Assembly: GCA_011525385.1 (NCBI GenBank)
Contig: WTGF01000104.1
Location: forward strand, 1 to 61,513
From: Chloroflexota bacterium
GTDB lineage: Bacteria > Chloroflexota > Anaerolineae > Aggregatilineales > Phototrophicaceae
Reading direction: 5' to 3'
DNA length: 61,513 bases
A program made the position numbers and the translations under genes. Shown piece after piece: positions 1 through 8,085 of this stretch (the stretch's first letter is position 1; the number at the start of each line of letters is the position of its first letter). The notes below the pieces were generated by a model. It saw only the letters and a list, made by a program, of their open reading frames with translations. It had not been told where the DNA came from and searched no databases.

Positions 1-80
1 CGCGCTCCCCCTCTCCGATGCTTCGGGGTTTCCGCCCCCCGTTGAGCGGGGGGATCGAGGGGGGAACAGGCTGGGGGTTG
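1..80. repeat. G/C-tract palindromic repeat cluster
   Basis: The stretch holds CCCCTCTCCGATGCTTCGGG, then a C6-GTTGAGC-G6 hairpin (35-53), then runs of G. The same CTCTCCGATGCTTTGGGGAG core returns at 4673-4710 and, inverted, at 15010-15050, so this is one copy of a dispersed family. It lies beyond the 3' end of the first SBP gene. No gene is seen in 1-248. Confidence 0.7.
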
Positions 81-203
81 GTGTTGAGACCTGTACGATT
101 TCCAAAGGTGTACGCTCCTCAGCAAAGCATTGGAAAAGGTGGTCTTCCAGCGAAGTTAAGTTCGTGTTGTCTACAGAATATCCCATGATATTAAACACTA
201 CGA

Positions 204-237
204 GAGTCCGCGTGGCTTCAAAAGCGCGCGCGGACTC
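204..237 (-). terminator. Hairpin after the first SBP gene
   Basis: A perfect 9-bp stem (GAGTCCGCG pairing with CGCGGACTC) lies 12 bases beyond the stop codon of the minus-strand SBP at 249. On the minus strand it is followed by TCGTAGTGTTT, a weak T-tract, so it is a probable but imperfect intrinsic terminator. Confidence 0.5.
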
Positions 238-248
238 GTGGTGATGGT

Positions 249-2174
249 CTATTCAGCGAAGTACCATTGCTCGGGATGGTGCGGACCCCAGACCCAGAAT
301 TCGACGCTGACGATGTCGTCGGGACCGGGTACGTTGCGCAAATCCTTGTCGAAGACGATGGGCCGCGGCATCAAGCCTACCGTGCCGATCACCCACAGGT
401 TTTCGGCATTGGTGCGCATGATTTCCTTGCCGAGCTCCAGATAGCGTTCGGTACCGCGCGGCACTTGCATCCATTCATCCACGGCTTGGTACAGACGCTG
501 TACCTCGGCGGGCGGTTCATCGCCCTGTTCCCCGCCGGATTCGTACCATTGATACCAGCGCAGACCGCCGATGGGCGTCGTCGGCCAGTGGAAGGGCGGG
601 CGATAGCGAATCGGCGCGTTGTTGCGGCTGAAGACCTCTGAAGAGCCGCCGATGGCCCAGGAGCCCATATCGATGTCGTTGGCGCGCAGACGTTCGCGGA
701 AGAGCGTACCGTCAATGGGATCCAGCAAGAGATCGACGCCGACCTCCGCCCAGTAAGCTTTGATCAGCTCAACCAACTCCGTCCGCCAGGGGCCGCTGCC
801 AAAGGGCGCGCTGAAGGTGATCTGGAGCGGCGCGCCATCAGGACGCATGCGCCAACCATCGTCGCCGCGCGCCAGGCCCATCTCGTCCAGCATGGCATTG
901 GCGCCGTCGACATCATATTCAATGGCGTTCTCGTCGATGCCTTCTTCATAGAATGTGGCTGATGGATCGAAGATCGGCTGCCGCGGCTTGCCTTGGCCAA
1001 GGAAGACCAATTCTTGTACTTCGGCGCGGTTGATGGCGATGGAAAGCGCCCGGCGGAAGCGGATATCGTTGAAGATCTCGCGCAGAATCGGATCCGTATG
1101 CGTGAAGTTGAGGACCATGCCGAACTCCGACGCCCGCAGGTCGGGGTGCAAGTTCACCACATAGCCATTGGCCTCGGCGTTTTCCGCCAGCAGCGGAAAC
1201 TCGGAAATATTACGCCCGAAGCCGGCATGCGTGATGTCTCCCGATACGATCCTGGCGACCATCACCTCGGTACTGGGCGCGGTGAGCCGCAGGAAGTAAT
1301 CGGCATACGGCAACTGATTGCCTGCGGGATCGACCACGTGATAGTAGGGATTTCTGACAAAGGTATAGTTGTTTTCCGAATCCGTGCTCTCGTAGATCCA
1401 GGCGCTCAGCACCGGCAAGTCGGGATCTTGAACCGAGAAGTAGGGATCGGCCGCGGTCCCGCCCAGCAGCTTGGCCTCAAAGAGCTCATGCCAGAAATCG
1501 TAGCCCGCTGCCTGCGCCAGCTCATCCGCGTTCTCGTTGTAATCAATGTGGAACTGGCTCAAGTAGTGCGCCGGCAAGAAGGGACGGAAATCGGTTATGG
1601 TATCCAAAACGCGCACGAAAGGTTCGGGATAGTGGAAGACGAAATTGTAGTCGTCGATGACTTCCAGATCGGCGTGCTGCCCGCTGGCCAGGATGCCGTT
1701 GTCGGTATTCGCCAGGAAGACATCGTCGTTCTTGACCACGGCGTCATACCAGAATTGCACGTCCGCTGTTGTCAGCGGCGCGCCATCGGACCAGCGATGC
1801 CCTTCGCGCAGCTTCACGGAGAAGGTCAGAGCGTCGTCGCTGAGCGTGTAGGATTCCACGATATCGGGCACGATATTGAAGTTGAAGTCGAATTGCGCGA
1901 CATTGGCGTTCAAGACCGAGCAAGTTTCCGGATCGCAAGCGACTTCGTCGCTCCAGATGCCGACGATGGTACCGCCGTAGGCGCCGATCTCATTGCGCGC
2001 CTCCTGGACGTAGGGCTGCGCGGGCAAGCGTTCGTCGACCGGGGGCAATTCCCCGGCGGCGACCTGTTCCGCCAGCATCGGCGCTTCGGAATACCCGGAC
2101 TGCGCGAGCAGCGCGCCACCGGTTATGCAGATGCCGAAGGCAAACACCAGCAATATGAGAAGCATTCTTTTCAT
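249..2174 (-). CDS. Peptide/oligosaccharide ABC transporter substrate-binding protein (SBP_bac_5)
   Basis: The 641-residue protein has a hydrophobic signal peptide (about residues 1-25, ending ALLAQ) and then the whole-length SBP family 5 fold of Opp/Dpp-type binding proteins. Its mature start (SEAPMLAEQVAAGELPPVDE) closely matches that of the second SBP at 8086-9999, so the two are paralogs. It would capture a peptide or oligosaccharide outside the membrane and deliver it to OppBCDF. A GGGAGG ribosome site 8 bases before the ATG supports the start. No lipobox cysteine is present: the Cys in the signal peptide has Ile before it. It lies downstream of the LacI-type regulator and may be controlled by it. 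The substrate cannot be told from sequence. Confidence 0.9.
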   Translation of the reverse strand: MKRMLLILLVFAFGICITGGALLAQSGYSEAPMLAEQVAAGELPPVDERLPAQPYVQEARNEIGAYGGTIVGIWSDEVACDPETCSVLNANVAQFDFNFNIVPDIVESYTLSDDALTFSVKLREGHRWSDGAPLTTADVQFWYDAVVKNDDVFLANTDNGILASGQHADLEVIDDYNFVFHYPEPFVRVLDTITDFRPFLPAHYLSQFHIDYNENADELAQAAGYDFWHELFEAKLLGGTAADPYFSVQDPDLPVLSAWIYESTDSENNYTFVRNPYYHVVDPAGNQLPYADYFLRLTAPSTEVMVARIVSGDITHAGFGRNISEFPLLAENAEANGYVVNLHPDLRASEFGMVLNFTHTDPILREIFNDIRFRRALSIAINRAEVQELVFLGQGKPRQPIFDPSATFYEEGIDENAIEYDVDGANAMLDEMGLARGDDGWRMRPDGAPLQITFSAPFGSGPWRTELVELIKAYWAEVGVDLLLDPIDGTLFRERLRANDIDMGSWAIGGSSEVFSRNNAPIRYRPPFHWPTTPIGGLRWYQWYESGGEQGDEPPAEVQRLYQAVDEWMQVPRGTERYLELGKEIMRTNAENLWVIGTVGLMPRPIVFDKDLRNVPGPDDIVSVEFWVWGPHHPEQWYFAE

Positions 2175-2284
2175 GATCTTTTCCTCCCTTTGACTCCTAA
2201 ACAGCGATTCAATTTGACACCCGTTTCTTGTTTATCCAGATTGCTTTCCTCCTTCCCCTCAAAGAAAGCTGCCAGTTCCCGCTG

Positions 2285-3304
2285 CTAAGCGGTTTCCCTT
2301 AACAGAAGTTTTGCCGGTATATCCAAGGTGCGGCCCGCCATAGGCGCGTCCTGCTCCAGGCGCGTAAGCATTAATTGAGCCGCGACAGGCAAGCTCCAGG
2401 ATTCAGGTCCAATCGTCGTCAATTGCGGGGTGGTTATCGCTGTCTCCGATGTATTGCCAAAGCCGATGATCGCAACTTGCCCGGGAATCCGCAAATTGTG
2501 ATCCTTGACAGCGTTCAGGGCGCCCTCCGCGGTTCGGTCCGAGGTCGCGAGCACCGCTGTGGGCGGATCATTCAGGGCCAGCAGCGATGCCATGGCCTCG
2601 TAGGCGGAGCGCCCGTCCGGCACCCGATTGCGATGCAAGACGGGGTCGATTTTCAAGCCGTATCGCCGCATGATGCGCGAGTAAGTTTCCACGCGATCCA
2701 CATGGTTGAGATTGCTCTCGTCCCAGATAATCGCGATACGCGAGTGACCCTCCCGCAGCAGGTGCCGCACCGCCGCTTCTTGCGATTCCGAAGCATCGGA
2801 GCGGATCACGTCAAATCCATGCGAATTGATCTTGCGGCTTGTCAGCATCGAGCCGGCCACGACTGCGATGCCCAAGGCGGACAGTTCGTTAAAGTGGCTT
2901 TCGTCCAGGTAAAAGTTGCTGAAGAAAATGACGCCGTCGGCGAAGCCCCGCAGCAGTTGCTGGTAAATGCGATACTCCCGCTCCGCGGTGCCGGCAAAGC
3001 AAGAGATGAGAAAATAACCATGGGTTTCAAAGACCTTGTCGACGGAGTTGTATAACAAATTGTTGATCGGCGCGCCCGCCACCGGCAGCACCAGGCAAAT
3101 GCGGTCGGACTTCCCGCGGCGCAAATCGCGCGCGGCGGAATTTGGCAGGTAATTTAATTCCTTTGCCGCGGCGAGGACGACTTTCTTGGTGGCCTCGGAG
3201 ATTCTGCTGCGTCCGTTTTTGCGGCCGCTCATCACGTAGGAAACGGTGGCGACCGAAACGCCAGCTTTTCTGGCGACATCTTCTTGAGTGGATTTGGATT
3301 GCAT
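2285..3304 (-). CDS. LacI-family transcriptional regulator
   Basis: The protein is 339 residues long from the chosen ATG. An N-terminal helix-turn-helix (about 6-28, DVARKAGVSVATVSYVMSG) is followed by the LacI hinge (YLPNSAARDLRRGK, about 50-63) and a periplasmic-binding-protein-like sensor domain. A longer frame reaches 3397, but the extra 31 residues lack family character, and the LacI fold starts at this methionine. It probably binds a sugar and represses the adjacent SBP genes or the opp operon. It sits between oppF and the first SBP on the same strand. Sugar specificity is unknown. Confidence 0.9.
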   Translation of the reverse strand: MQSKSTQEDVARKAGVSVATVSYVMSGRKNGRSRISEATKKVVLAAAKELNYLPNSAARDLRRGKSDRICLVLPVAGAPINNLLYNSVDKVFETHGYFLISCFAGTAEREYRIYQQLLRGFADGVIFFSNFYLDESHFNELSALGIAVVAGSMLTSRKINSHGFDVIRSDASESQEAAVRHLLREGHSRIAIIWDESNLNHVDRVETYSRIMRRYGLKIDPVLHRNRVPDGRSAYEAMASLLALNDPPTAVLATSDRTAEGALNAVKDHNLRIPGQVAIIGFGNTSETAITTPQLTTIGPESWSLPVAAQLMLTRLEQDAPMAGRTLDIPAKLLLRETA

Positions 3305-3428
3305 TTTCGGCGTCCTGGACTTCAAGCATGCGGCTGTTGAATTGGGTCCGCAGCGCGGGCGGCCGTGGGTTATTCGATTAACCCTACCGTAACACATTTG
3401 TCAAATCTGGTCAAAAAATCCAGAAGTA

Positions 3429-3452
3429 AAGGCCTGTTCAGGGGCAGGCCTT
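3429..3452 (-). terminator. Hairpin between oppF and the LacI-type gene
   Basis: AAGGCCTG pairs with CAGGCCTT (8 bp) around an 8-base loop. On the minus strand a T-rich but broken tract follows (TACTTCTGGATTTTTTG). It would end or attenuate the opp operon transcript before the regulator gene. Confidence 0.45.
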
Positions 3453-3516
3453 GTGTATCGCGGCGATCGGGTCGCTACAAGTCGCAGCAGATGAGTCGCC
3501 AGCCAGGGGCCATGGC

Positions 3517-4539
3517 TCAGAAGTCGTTGACACCGCGCAGACTTAGCTTATCCGCGAAGTGACAAGCGGCGTAATGCCCCGGCTCCACCTCTTGCAGCGG
3601 GGGCTCTTCGTGGCTGCAGAGGGCTTCGGCATAGGGGCAGCGCGGATGAAAATAGCAGCCTGTTGGCGGATTGGCGGGGTCCGGCAATTCGCCTTTTATC
3701 GGGGCGCGTTTTTTGGACGTAGTTGGATCGGGCCGCGGGATGCTGGACAGCAAGGCTTCGGTGTAGGGGTGTTTGGGGTTGTGATAGAGACGATGCGTAT
3801 CGGCGCGCTCGACCAGTTTGCCGACATACATGACCGCCACGAAATCGCTGATGTGCTCCACGACGCTCAGATCATGGGCGATGAAGAGATAGGACAGGGA
3901 GAATTCATCCTGCAAGTCTTGTAGCAAGTTCAGCGTCTGCGCTTGAATCGAAACATCCAGCGCCGATGTCGGTTCGTCCGCGACAATGAATTGCGGGTTC
4001 AATGCCAGGGCGCGCGCGATGCCGATGCGCTGACGCTGCCCGCCGCTGAAGGCGTGAGGGAAGCGGCGCATGTATTCCGGACGCAAGCCGACGTGCTTTA
4101 GCAATTCGGCGACGCGGTCGATCAATTCCTGGCCCTTCGCCTGTTTGTAGACAAGCAGCGGTTCGCCAATCAAGTCAAGCAGGGTCATGCGCGGGTTGAG
4201 CGAGGAATTGGGATCCTGGAAGACCATCTGCATATTGCGCCGCACCTGATAAAGCGTGTCTTTATCGGCTGTCGCGAGATCGACAGCCCCCAATTGCCGA
4301 TCGTGGAAGACGACCTTGCCGCCAGTTGGCTCCAGGCCGCGCATGATGGTGTGCGCGGCGGTCGTCTTGCCACAGCCGCTTTCGCCGACCAAACCCAGGG
4401 TCGTCCGTTCCGGGATACTAAAAGTCACGTCATCGACCGCCTTGACATGACCGACGACGCGCCGCAGCAAGCCCGCCGTGATCGGGTAATATTTCTTGAG
4501 ATTTTGCACTTTGAGCACGACGCGCCCCTCATCCACCAT
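3517..4539 (-). CDS. Oligopeptide/dipeptide ABC transporter ATP-binding protein, OppF/DppF type
   Basis: A cytoplasmic ATPase that powers the importer formed with the two permeases upstream. It has Walker A GESGCGKTT, signature SGGQRQRIGIARAL and Walker B FIVADEP, then the Opp/Dpp C-terminal extension with four cysteines (GCYFHPRC, LC, ACHF). In some Opp ATPases such a cysteine set holds an Fe-S cluster; that is inference here. An open frame extends to 4623. The methionine at 4539 was chosen because GGAGG lies 8 bases upstream and the resulting 340 residues fit the family. It is the last gene of the SBP-oppB-oppC-oppD-oppF run. Confidence 0.88.
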   Translation of the reverse strand: MVDEGRVVLKVQNLKKYYPITAGLLRRVVGHVKAVDDVTFSIPERTTLGLVGESGCGKTTAAHTIMRGLEPTGGKVVFHDRQLGAVDLATADKDTLYQVRRNMQMVFQDPNSSLNPRMTLLDLIGEPLLVYKQAKGQELIDRVAELLKHVGLRPEYMRRFPHAFSGGQRQRIGIARALALNPQFIVADEPTSALDVSIQAQTLNLLQDLQDEFSLSYLFIAHDLSVVEHISDFVAVMYVGKLVERADTHRLYHNPKHPYTEALLSSIPRPDPTTSKKRAPIKGELPDPANPPTGCYFHPRCPYAEALCSHEEPPLQEVEPGHYAACHFADKLSLRGVNDF

Positions 4540-4667
4540 GGCTGGCGCCTCCGTCTCGGTACATTCTGGCTCGGCCGGATACATTGTCCCACATCCGCTT
4601 GGAGCAATCATTCGAATGCGCATGCAAGGTATCGAGCGGGATGAGATTCATCAGCTCAGCCATAGAG

Positions 4668-5732
4668 TCACCCCTCTCCGATGCTTTGGGGAGGGGCCGG
4701 GGGTGGGGTAGATGAATGGCTGCCGCCTCCATCCTCGTACAAAAAGCAACTCACCCAATGACCGGGCTTGGATTGCTTCAGTTGCGGCAGCTTTGTGTCG
4801 CAAATCCCTTGCATGAAGCTCGCGCAGCGCGGATGGAATGGGCATCCGGTCGGTATGTTCCGCGGCGATGGCACCATGCCGCGGATGGTCTCCAGCCGCC
4901 CTTCGGCCTTCTGCCCGACTTTGGGAATCGATTGCATCAAGGCTTTTGTGTAAGGATGTTGGGGATCGGTGAAGAGCGACTCGATATCGCTTTGTTCCAC
5001 CACCTTGCCCAGGTACATGACGGCCACTTCCTCCGCCATTTCCGCAATGACGCCTAGGTCGTGGGTGATGAACATGATAGCCATGCCCAATTCCTCTTGC
5101 AGTTCTCGCATCAGTTCCAGGATCTGCGCTTCGGTGGTGACATCGAGAGCGGTTGTCGGCTCATCGGCGATCAGCAGTTTCGGGCGGCAGGAGAGGGCCA
5201 TGGCGATCACCACACGCTGGCGCATCCCGCCCGAAAGCTGGTGCGGGTATTTCTTGATCATCTCGCGCGGCTGTGGCATTCGAACCTTGTCCAGCATCTC
5301 AATCGCGATCTTGCGCGCTTCCGCTTTGCTGACATCTTGATGATAAAGGATGGCTTCCATGATCTGGTTGCCGACGGTGAAGAGCGGATCGAGCGATGTC
5401 ATCGGTTCCTGGAATACCATGGCGATTTCTGAACCGCGCATCTGCCGCATCTCTTCGCTGGTGGCGTCGATCTGCGCAAGGTCGTCTCCATTAACCGCGT
5501 CGCGGCCGTAATAAAGGATCTGCCCGGCGACGATCTCCCCCGGCGGGCGCACCAGGCGGAGGATGGAGAAGCCGGTGACTGATTTGCCGCAGCCGCTCTC
5601 CCCGAGCACGCCGAGCGTACCACCGCGCTTGATCTGAAAGCTGACGCCATCGACGGCCGGCACGACACCCTGCTCGGTGAAGAAATGTGTCTTGAGGTCG
5701 CTGACTTCAAGTATGTTGGACTTAGCTGCCAT
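4668..5732 (-). CDS. Oligopeptide/dipeptide ABC transporter ATP-binding protein, OppD/DppD type
   Basis: The second ATPase of the importer. It has Walker A GESGCGKSVTG, signature SGGMRQRVVIAMAL, Walker B LLIADEP, and the four-cysteine oligopeptide C-terminal region (GCPFHPRC, IC, SCF). The ATG at 5732 lies 5 bases past the oppC stop; a TTG three codons upstream is less likely. The last ~20 residues (GGGSHSSTPPPAPPQSIGEG) are encoded by a copy of the dispersed CTCTCCGATGCTTTGGGGAG repeat. The family domain ends before this tail, so a repeat appears to have replaced the original stop region. Confidence 0.88.
   Translation of the reverse strand: MAAKSNILEVSDLKTHFFTEQGVVPAVDGVSFQIKRGGTLGVLGESGCGKSVTGFSILRLVRPPGEIVAGQILYYGRDAVNGDDLAQIDATSEEMRQMRGSEIAMVFQEPMTSLDPLFTVGNQIMEAILYHQDVSKAEARKIAIEMLDKVRMPQPREMIKKYPHQLSGGMRQRVVIAMALSCRPKLLIADEPTTALDVTTEAQILELMRELQEELGMAIMFITHDLGVIAEMAEEVAVMYLGKVVEQSDIESLFTDPQHPYTKALMQSIPKVGQKAEGRLETIRGMVPSPRNIPTGCPFHPRCASFMQGICDTKLPQLKQSKPGHWVSCFLYEDGGGSHSSTPPPAPPQSIGEG
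4673..4710. repeat. G/C-tract palindrome inside the oppD 3' end
   Basis: CCCCTCTCCGATGCTTTGGG followed by GAGGGGCCGGGGGTGGGG matches the copy at 1-80. It supplies the C-terminal Pro/Ser/Gly tail and stop codon of the OppD-type ATPase. Confidence 0.65.
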
Positions 5733-5737
5733 GTCAA

Positions 5738-6880
5738 TCAATTCGCGAAGGGATCGGCGGCATCGCGCAGCCCGTCACCCAGGAAGTTGAAGGAAATGAT
5801 ACTGGCGACGACGAAGAGCGCCGGTGTCAAGAGCCAGGGCTGCTGGATCAGCACCCGGGTATGCTGGGCCTGGTTGAGCAGCAAGCCCCAGCTGGTCATG
5901 GGCGGCTGGATGCCGAGCCCGAGGAAACTGAGCGCGGTTTCGCCCAGGATCATTGCGGGAATGGAAATGGTGGCGATGACGAGAATATGGCTCAAGGTAT
6001 TGGGCAACAGATGCCTGGTGATGATGCGCCAATCCGAGGCGCTGGCGTAACGGGCGGCGATGACGTAGTCCTCCTCGCGCAGGGCGTAAACCATGCCGCG
6101 GACCTGGCGCGACAATCCGCCCCAGTTCACCAGCGAAAGCACAATGGAGATGGCGAAGAAGCGCTGCACCGATGACCAGGTTGGTGGAATCAGCGCCGCC
6201 AGCGCTAGCCAAAGCGGAATCTGCGGAAAGGAGATCAGGACCTCGATGATGCGCTGCGAGACATCGTCAAAGAGGCCGCCGAAGTAGCCGCCGGCGATGC
6301 CGATGAGGGTGCCGAAAATCAAGCTCAAGCTGACGCCGACCAGCCCGACAGTGAGCGAGACTTGCGCGCCGTAAAAGATGCGGGAGAAGAGATCGCGCCC
6401 CTGTTTGTCAGTGCCGAGCAAGAATACCTTGGCGGGTTCATCAACATGGAAGAGGTGAAGGTCGGATTCGATGAAGCCGAGGATGGTGTAAGGTGTGCCA
6501 CGAGCGAAGAAGTGAACATAGTATTTCACTTCGGTGTTGGGCGTCAATATCCGCTTGAAGGTCGCGGGATCGACTTTCGATTCCATCGCGTAGACGAAAG
6601 GGCGGAAACTGAAGTTGCCTTCTTCATCGACGAAGCGCGGCAGCAGCGGCGGCGATGCCGGGAATTTCTCGTGGGTCTCGCGCAGGCCATAGGGTCCGAT
6701 GAAACCGGCGAAGATCGCGGCCAGGTACATGAATACAAGGACGATGCTGCCGATGAGCGCCAGGCGATTGCGTTTGAAGCGCAGCCACATCAAGCGGCGC
6801 ACGGAGATGACGTCGGTCTCGACAGTGTCGAGATCGGCGCCGACTATGCTGTCAGGCATTATGTCGCCGCTAGCGACCAT
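5738..6880 (-). CDS. ABC transporter permease, OppC/DppC type
   Basis: The 380-residue inner-membrane protein has one N-terminal membrane segment (about 40-60), a large external loop, and a BPD_transp_1 domain with about five further segments. The loop of ~100 residues between the first segment and the conserved LLGTDKQGRDLFSRI motif is longer than in E. coli OppC. The coupling region is visible after YVIAARYASASDWRII. Its TGA stop is 5 bases before the oppD ATG, which indicates translational coupling. With OppB it forms the peptide-conducting channel. Confidence 0.88.
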   Translation of the reverse strand: MVASGDIMPDSIVGADLDTVETDVISVRRLMWLRFKRNRLALIGSIVLVFMYLAAIFAGFIGPYGLRETHEKFPASPPLLPRFVDEEGNFSFRPFVYAMESKVDPATFKRILTPNTEVKYYVHFFARGTPYTILGFIESDLHLFHVDEPAKVFLLGTDKQGRDLFSRIFYGAQVSLTVGLVGVSLSLIFGTLIGIAGGYFGGLFDDVSQRIIEVLISFPQIPLWLALAALIPPTWSSVQRFFAISIVLSLVNWGGLSRQVRGMVYALREEDYVIAARYASASDWRIITRHLLPNTLSHILVIATISIPAMILGETALSFLGLGIQPPMTSWGLLLNQAQHTRVLIQQPWLLTPALFVVASIISFNFLGDGLRDAADPFAN

Positions 6881-6905
6881 TGGGACATGTCCTTGCTTGT
6901 TTGTG

Positions 6906-6927
6906 GGCGACCCGCCGGGTTGCCCCT
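6906..6927. repeat. REP-like GGGCGAC palindrome between oppB and oppC
   Basis: GGGCGACCCGCCGGGTTGCC followed by CC is an imperfect palindrome of the dispersed GGGCGAC/GTCGCCC family also seen at 10.1, 34.2, 43.5, 48.2, 59.7 and 61.4 kb. It occupies most of the 65-base gap between the two permease genes. Confidence 0.6.
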
Positions 6928-6945
6928 ACGCACGAGCGAAAGTTG

Positions 6946-7929
6946 TTATTCATAACGGATGCGCGGGTCCATCCAGGCCAGCATGATATCGGCAATGAGG
7001 GTGCCAATCAGAACGAGAAAGCCGATAAGAATGAGAATCGTGCCCGCCAGATACACGTCTTGCTGCAGGGTGGCGTTGAGATAGACGCTCTGGATCGTGG
7101 GCAGTTCCAGCACGATGCTGGTGATGGTGAAGCCATTGATCAGCCAGGCCAGCGTTTGCCCCAGGGCGGCGATCAACGGATGCAGCGAGTTCTTGACGGC
7201 GTGCTTCCAAATGATGACGCGCTCGGGCACGCCTTTGGCGCGCAGGGTGACGATGTAGTTTCTGCCCAGTTGGTCGAGCAGGTTGCCGCGCATGACGCGC
7301 ATGACCCAGGCCGTGCCGGTGACGACAACGGCGAGCACGGGTATCACCATATGTTTCAGGAGGTCGAGCAGCTTGGCCAGCGACCAGGGCTGGTCTAGGA
7401 ATTCCACCGATTGCAGCCCCGTGAGCACCTCGCCGGTTAACTGCCATCCGAGGATGAGAAAAGCCAAAGCCAGCAGAAAGTCGGGCAAACCCAAGCCGAC
7501 AAACGTGACGGTGGTCAGAAAATTGTCCGTCTTGGAGTATTGATGCGTGGCGCTATAGACGCCCAGCGGGATGCCGATGCCCCAGGAAATGGCGAAGGTC
7601 GCCAAGGAGATGGTCAGCGTGAGGCCGATGCGGTCATTCAGGATATCGCGGACGGGTTGGCGCCGGTCGAAGGAACGACCAAAGTCGCCTTGGGCGAAGC
7701 GCGCCAGCCAACTCACGAATCGCTCGTACACCGGACGATCCAGCGCGAAAAACGAGCGCAGTTCGTCTTCGATCCTCGCCGCCTCGGTGTTGCCGTGTCC
7801 GTATTCGCGGATGATGTAACTCGTGACGTAGTCGCCCTCCGGCGCTTCCATGACCAGGAAACCGAAGATGGTGATGAGAAAAAGCGTCGGCAAGATGGCG
7901 ACGACGCGGCGCAGGATGTATCTGGGCAT
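6946..7929 (-). CDS. ABC transporter permease, OppB/DppB type
   Basis: A 327-residue membrane protein starting MPRYILRRVVAILPTLFLIT, the typical OppB/DppB N-terminus, with about six membrane segments and a BPD_transp_1 domain. The coupling sequence NYIVTLRAKGVPERVIIWKH matches the EAA-type loop of this subfamily. It partners the OppC-type protein. It follows the second SBP gene on the minus strand, with a palindromic repeat between them. Confidence 0.9.
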   Translation of the reverse strand: MPRYILRRVVAILPTLFLITIFGFLVMEAPEGDYVTSYIIREYGHGNTEAARIEDELRSFFALDRPVYERFVSWLARFAQGDFGRSFDRRQPVRDILNDRIGLTLTISLATFAISWGIGIPLGVYSATHQYSKTDNFLTTVTFVGLGLPDFLLALAFLILGWQLTGEVLTGLQSVEFLDQPWSLAKLLDLLKHMVIPVLAVVVTGTAWVMRVMRGNLLDQLGRNYIVTLRAKGVPERVIIWKHAVKNSLHPLIAALGQTLAWLINGFTITSIVLELPTIQSVYLNATLQQDVYLAGTILILIGFLVLIGTLIADIMLAWMDPRIRYE

Positions 7930-7969
7930 AGGGGATTACCCCCACCTCTCCTGTGTTCAACCCCCCTCT

Positions 7970-8001
7970 AAATCTCCCCCCATTGCAATGGGGGGAGATT
8001 T
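7970..8001. repeat. Perfect 32-base palindrome
   Basis: The sequence AAATCTCCCCCCATTG is followed immediately by its exact reverse complement. A 26-base core of the same palindrome is repeated at 15088-15113. On the plus strand it is followed by a run of T, so it could end antisense transcription. On the minus strand it lies between the SBP and oppB and may form an mRNA stem that raises SBP over permease expression. Confidence 0.8.
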
Positions 8002-8036
8002 TTTTCGACTCCTACTGAGCCAAAACCTCTACGATG

Positions 8037-8061
8037 CCCTTTTCCGTTGAAATGAAAAGGG
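8037..8061. other. Hairpin after the second SBP gene
   Basis: CCCTTTTC pairs with GAAAAGGG around a 9-base loop, 24 bases past the SBP stop. No T-tract follows on the minus strand, so it is more likely a 3'-end-protecting intra-operon stem than a terminator. Confidence 0.45.
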
Positions 8062-8085
8062 TATTGGCAGACAGGGCCAACTTGA

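Noticed and set aside
993..2288. 431-codon plus-strand frame antisense to the first SBP
   Set aside because: Composition (many Arg, His, Gly, Val) is that of the complement of a real gene, with no family motif; the SBP on the other strand is clear.
3380..3410. TTGACA on the minus strand upstream of the LacI-type gene as a promoter
   Set aside because: No acceptable -10 hexamer lies at 16-18 bases; left out as unsupported.
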